Origin: Vagococcus fluvialis
GTDB taxonomy: Bacteria; Bacillota; Bacilli; Lactobacillales; Vagococcaceae
Reading direction: 5' to 3'
Assembly: GCF_003337315.1 (NCBI RefSeq)
Contig: NZ_QPJV01000002.1
Coordinates: forward strand, 62,001-126,000
DNA: 64,000 nucleotides
Shown: positions 63,799 to 64,000 of the stretch, piece by piece
Layout: each line of letters starts with the position of its first letter
Numbering within the stretch: the stretch's first letter is position 1
Position numbers and translations under genes: made by a program
The notes under the pieces: model-generated
The model's database searches: none
Seen by the model: only the letters and a program-made list of their open reading frames with translations
Told to the model about the DNA's origin: nothing

Positions 63799-64000
63799 AA
63801 ATGATGTTTACTTAGAATATAAACTTCAATTAGAAGCTTTAATCGACGAATTTCACGTAACAATAGAACCTAAAAAAGATGTAGTTGTTTGGCATTTGAA
63901 AAATGAACAAACAACAGAACTGTTAAAAAGGTTACCTTCAATTAGAAATGCCTTTTGACAATATTGAGATTACAAATACATCTTTACTTGAAACAATATT
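63799..64000 (+). pseudogene. Out-of-frame C-terminal remnant of the ABC ATPase
   Basis: If one A is dropped from the A5 run at 63780-63784, the frame reads KVITIENDVYLEYKLQLEAL and goes on for about 50 residues to a TGA after SIRNAF. If one A is also dropped near 63939 (CAATTA), it continues as EMPFDNIEITNTSLLETI to the window edge, a typical ABC C-terminus. Two apparent one-base insertions within about 160 bases therefore separate this segment from its gene. Confidence 0.65.

Overview
The window is AT-rich chromosomal DNA from a low-GC Gram-positive coccus, most likely a member of the Enterococcaceae (a Vagococcus or Enterococcus relative). The reasons are the csc-type cluster of WxL, DUF916/DUF3324 and small LPXTG proteins, the enterococcal-style maltose locus (malP-pgmB-galM / malT-mapP-malR), strong AGGAGG ribosome sites, and housekeeping genes close in layout to lactic-acid bacteria. 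No rRNA, tRNA, CRISPR array, transposase or prophage was seen. The genus is an inference, not something the sequence proves.

Layout. 1-12.3 kb is mainly minus-strand housekeeping: a partial yfmF, then (opposite strand) mscL, then prs, glmU, purR, the zinc transporter genes znuC-znuB with a Zur-like palindrome, ispE, and a five-gene polyamine operon (XRE-cupin regulator, potA-B-C-D). 12.4-13.5 kb is a YhdH-type oxidoreductase. 13.7-25.9 kb is an accessory surface region: a csc/WxL cluster (three WxL proteins, a small LPXTG protein, a DUF916-DUF3324 anchor protein and a membrane protein), an Mga-type regulator, a serine-recombinase-like protein lacking key catalytic arginines, and a large LPXTG protein with a 20-unit EPSTT stalk. 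Two of the three WxL genes carry a single in-frame TAA in the same nine-base context.

25.9-35.1 kb looks like an organic-acid module: M20 amidohydrolase, a Dcu-like carrier, a CLC antiporter of probable fluoride type, an AEC permease, a D-2-hydroxyacid dehydrogenase and a CitAB/DcuSR-type two-component system. 35.2-39.7 kb holds murB, exoA, a membrane-anchored surface protein, a DEDDh exonuclease, an acetyltransferase and tsaE. 39.7-48.4 kb is the maltose locus: MalT imports maltose as maltose 6'-phosphate, MapP removes the phosphate, MalP phosphorolyses maltose, PgmB converts beta-glucose 1-phosphate, and GalM interconverts anomers. Its repressor gene malR has a premature in-frame stop, and three long copies plus one fragment of an imperfect-hairpin intergenic repeat lie in the locus.

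48.4-64 kb is mostly housekeeping and small regulatory units: GNAT, pta, ung, a Cof-type phosphatase, a Na+/H+ antiporter, cspA, a DUF2871 protein, PadR-DUF1129, a VanR/S-like two-component system, a secreted nuclease, XRE-DUF3278, and LytTR-DUF3021-ABC. Between the antiporter and cspA lies an unannotated transcription unit (good promoter, about 106 nt, strong terminator) that I read as a small RNA. The last ABC gene is disrupted by two apparent one-base shifts near its 3' end. Together with the three in-frame TAA codons this raises the question of true gene decay against local sequence error.
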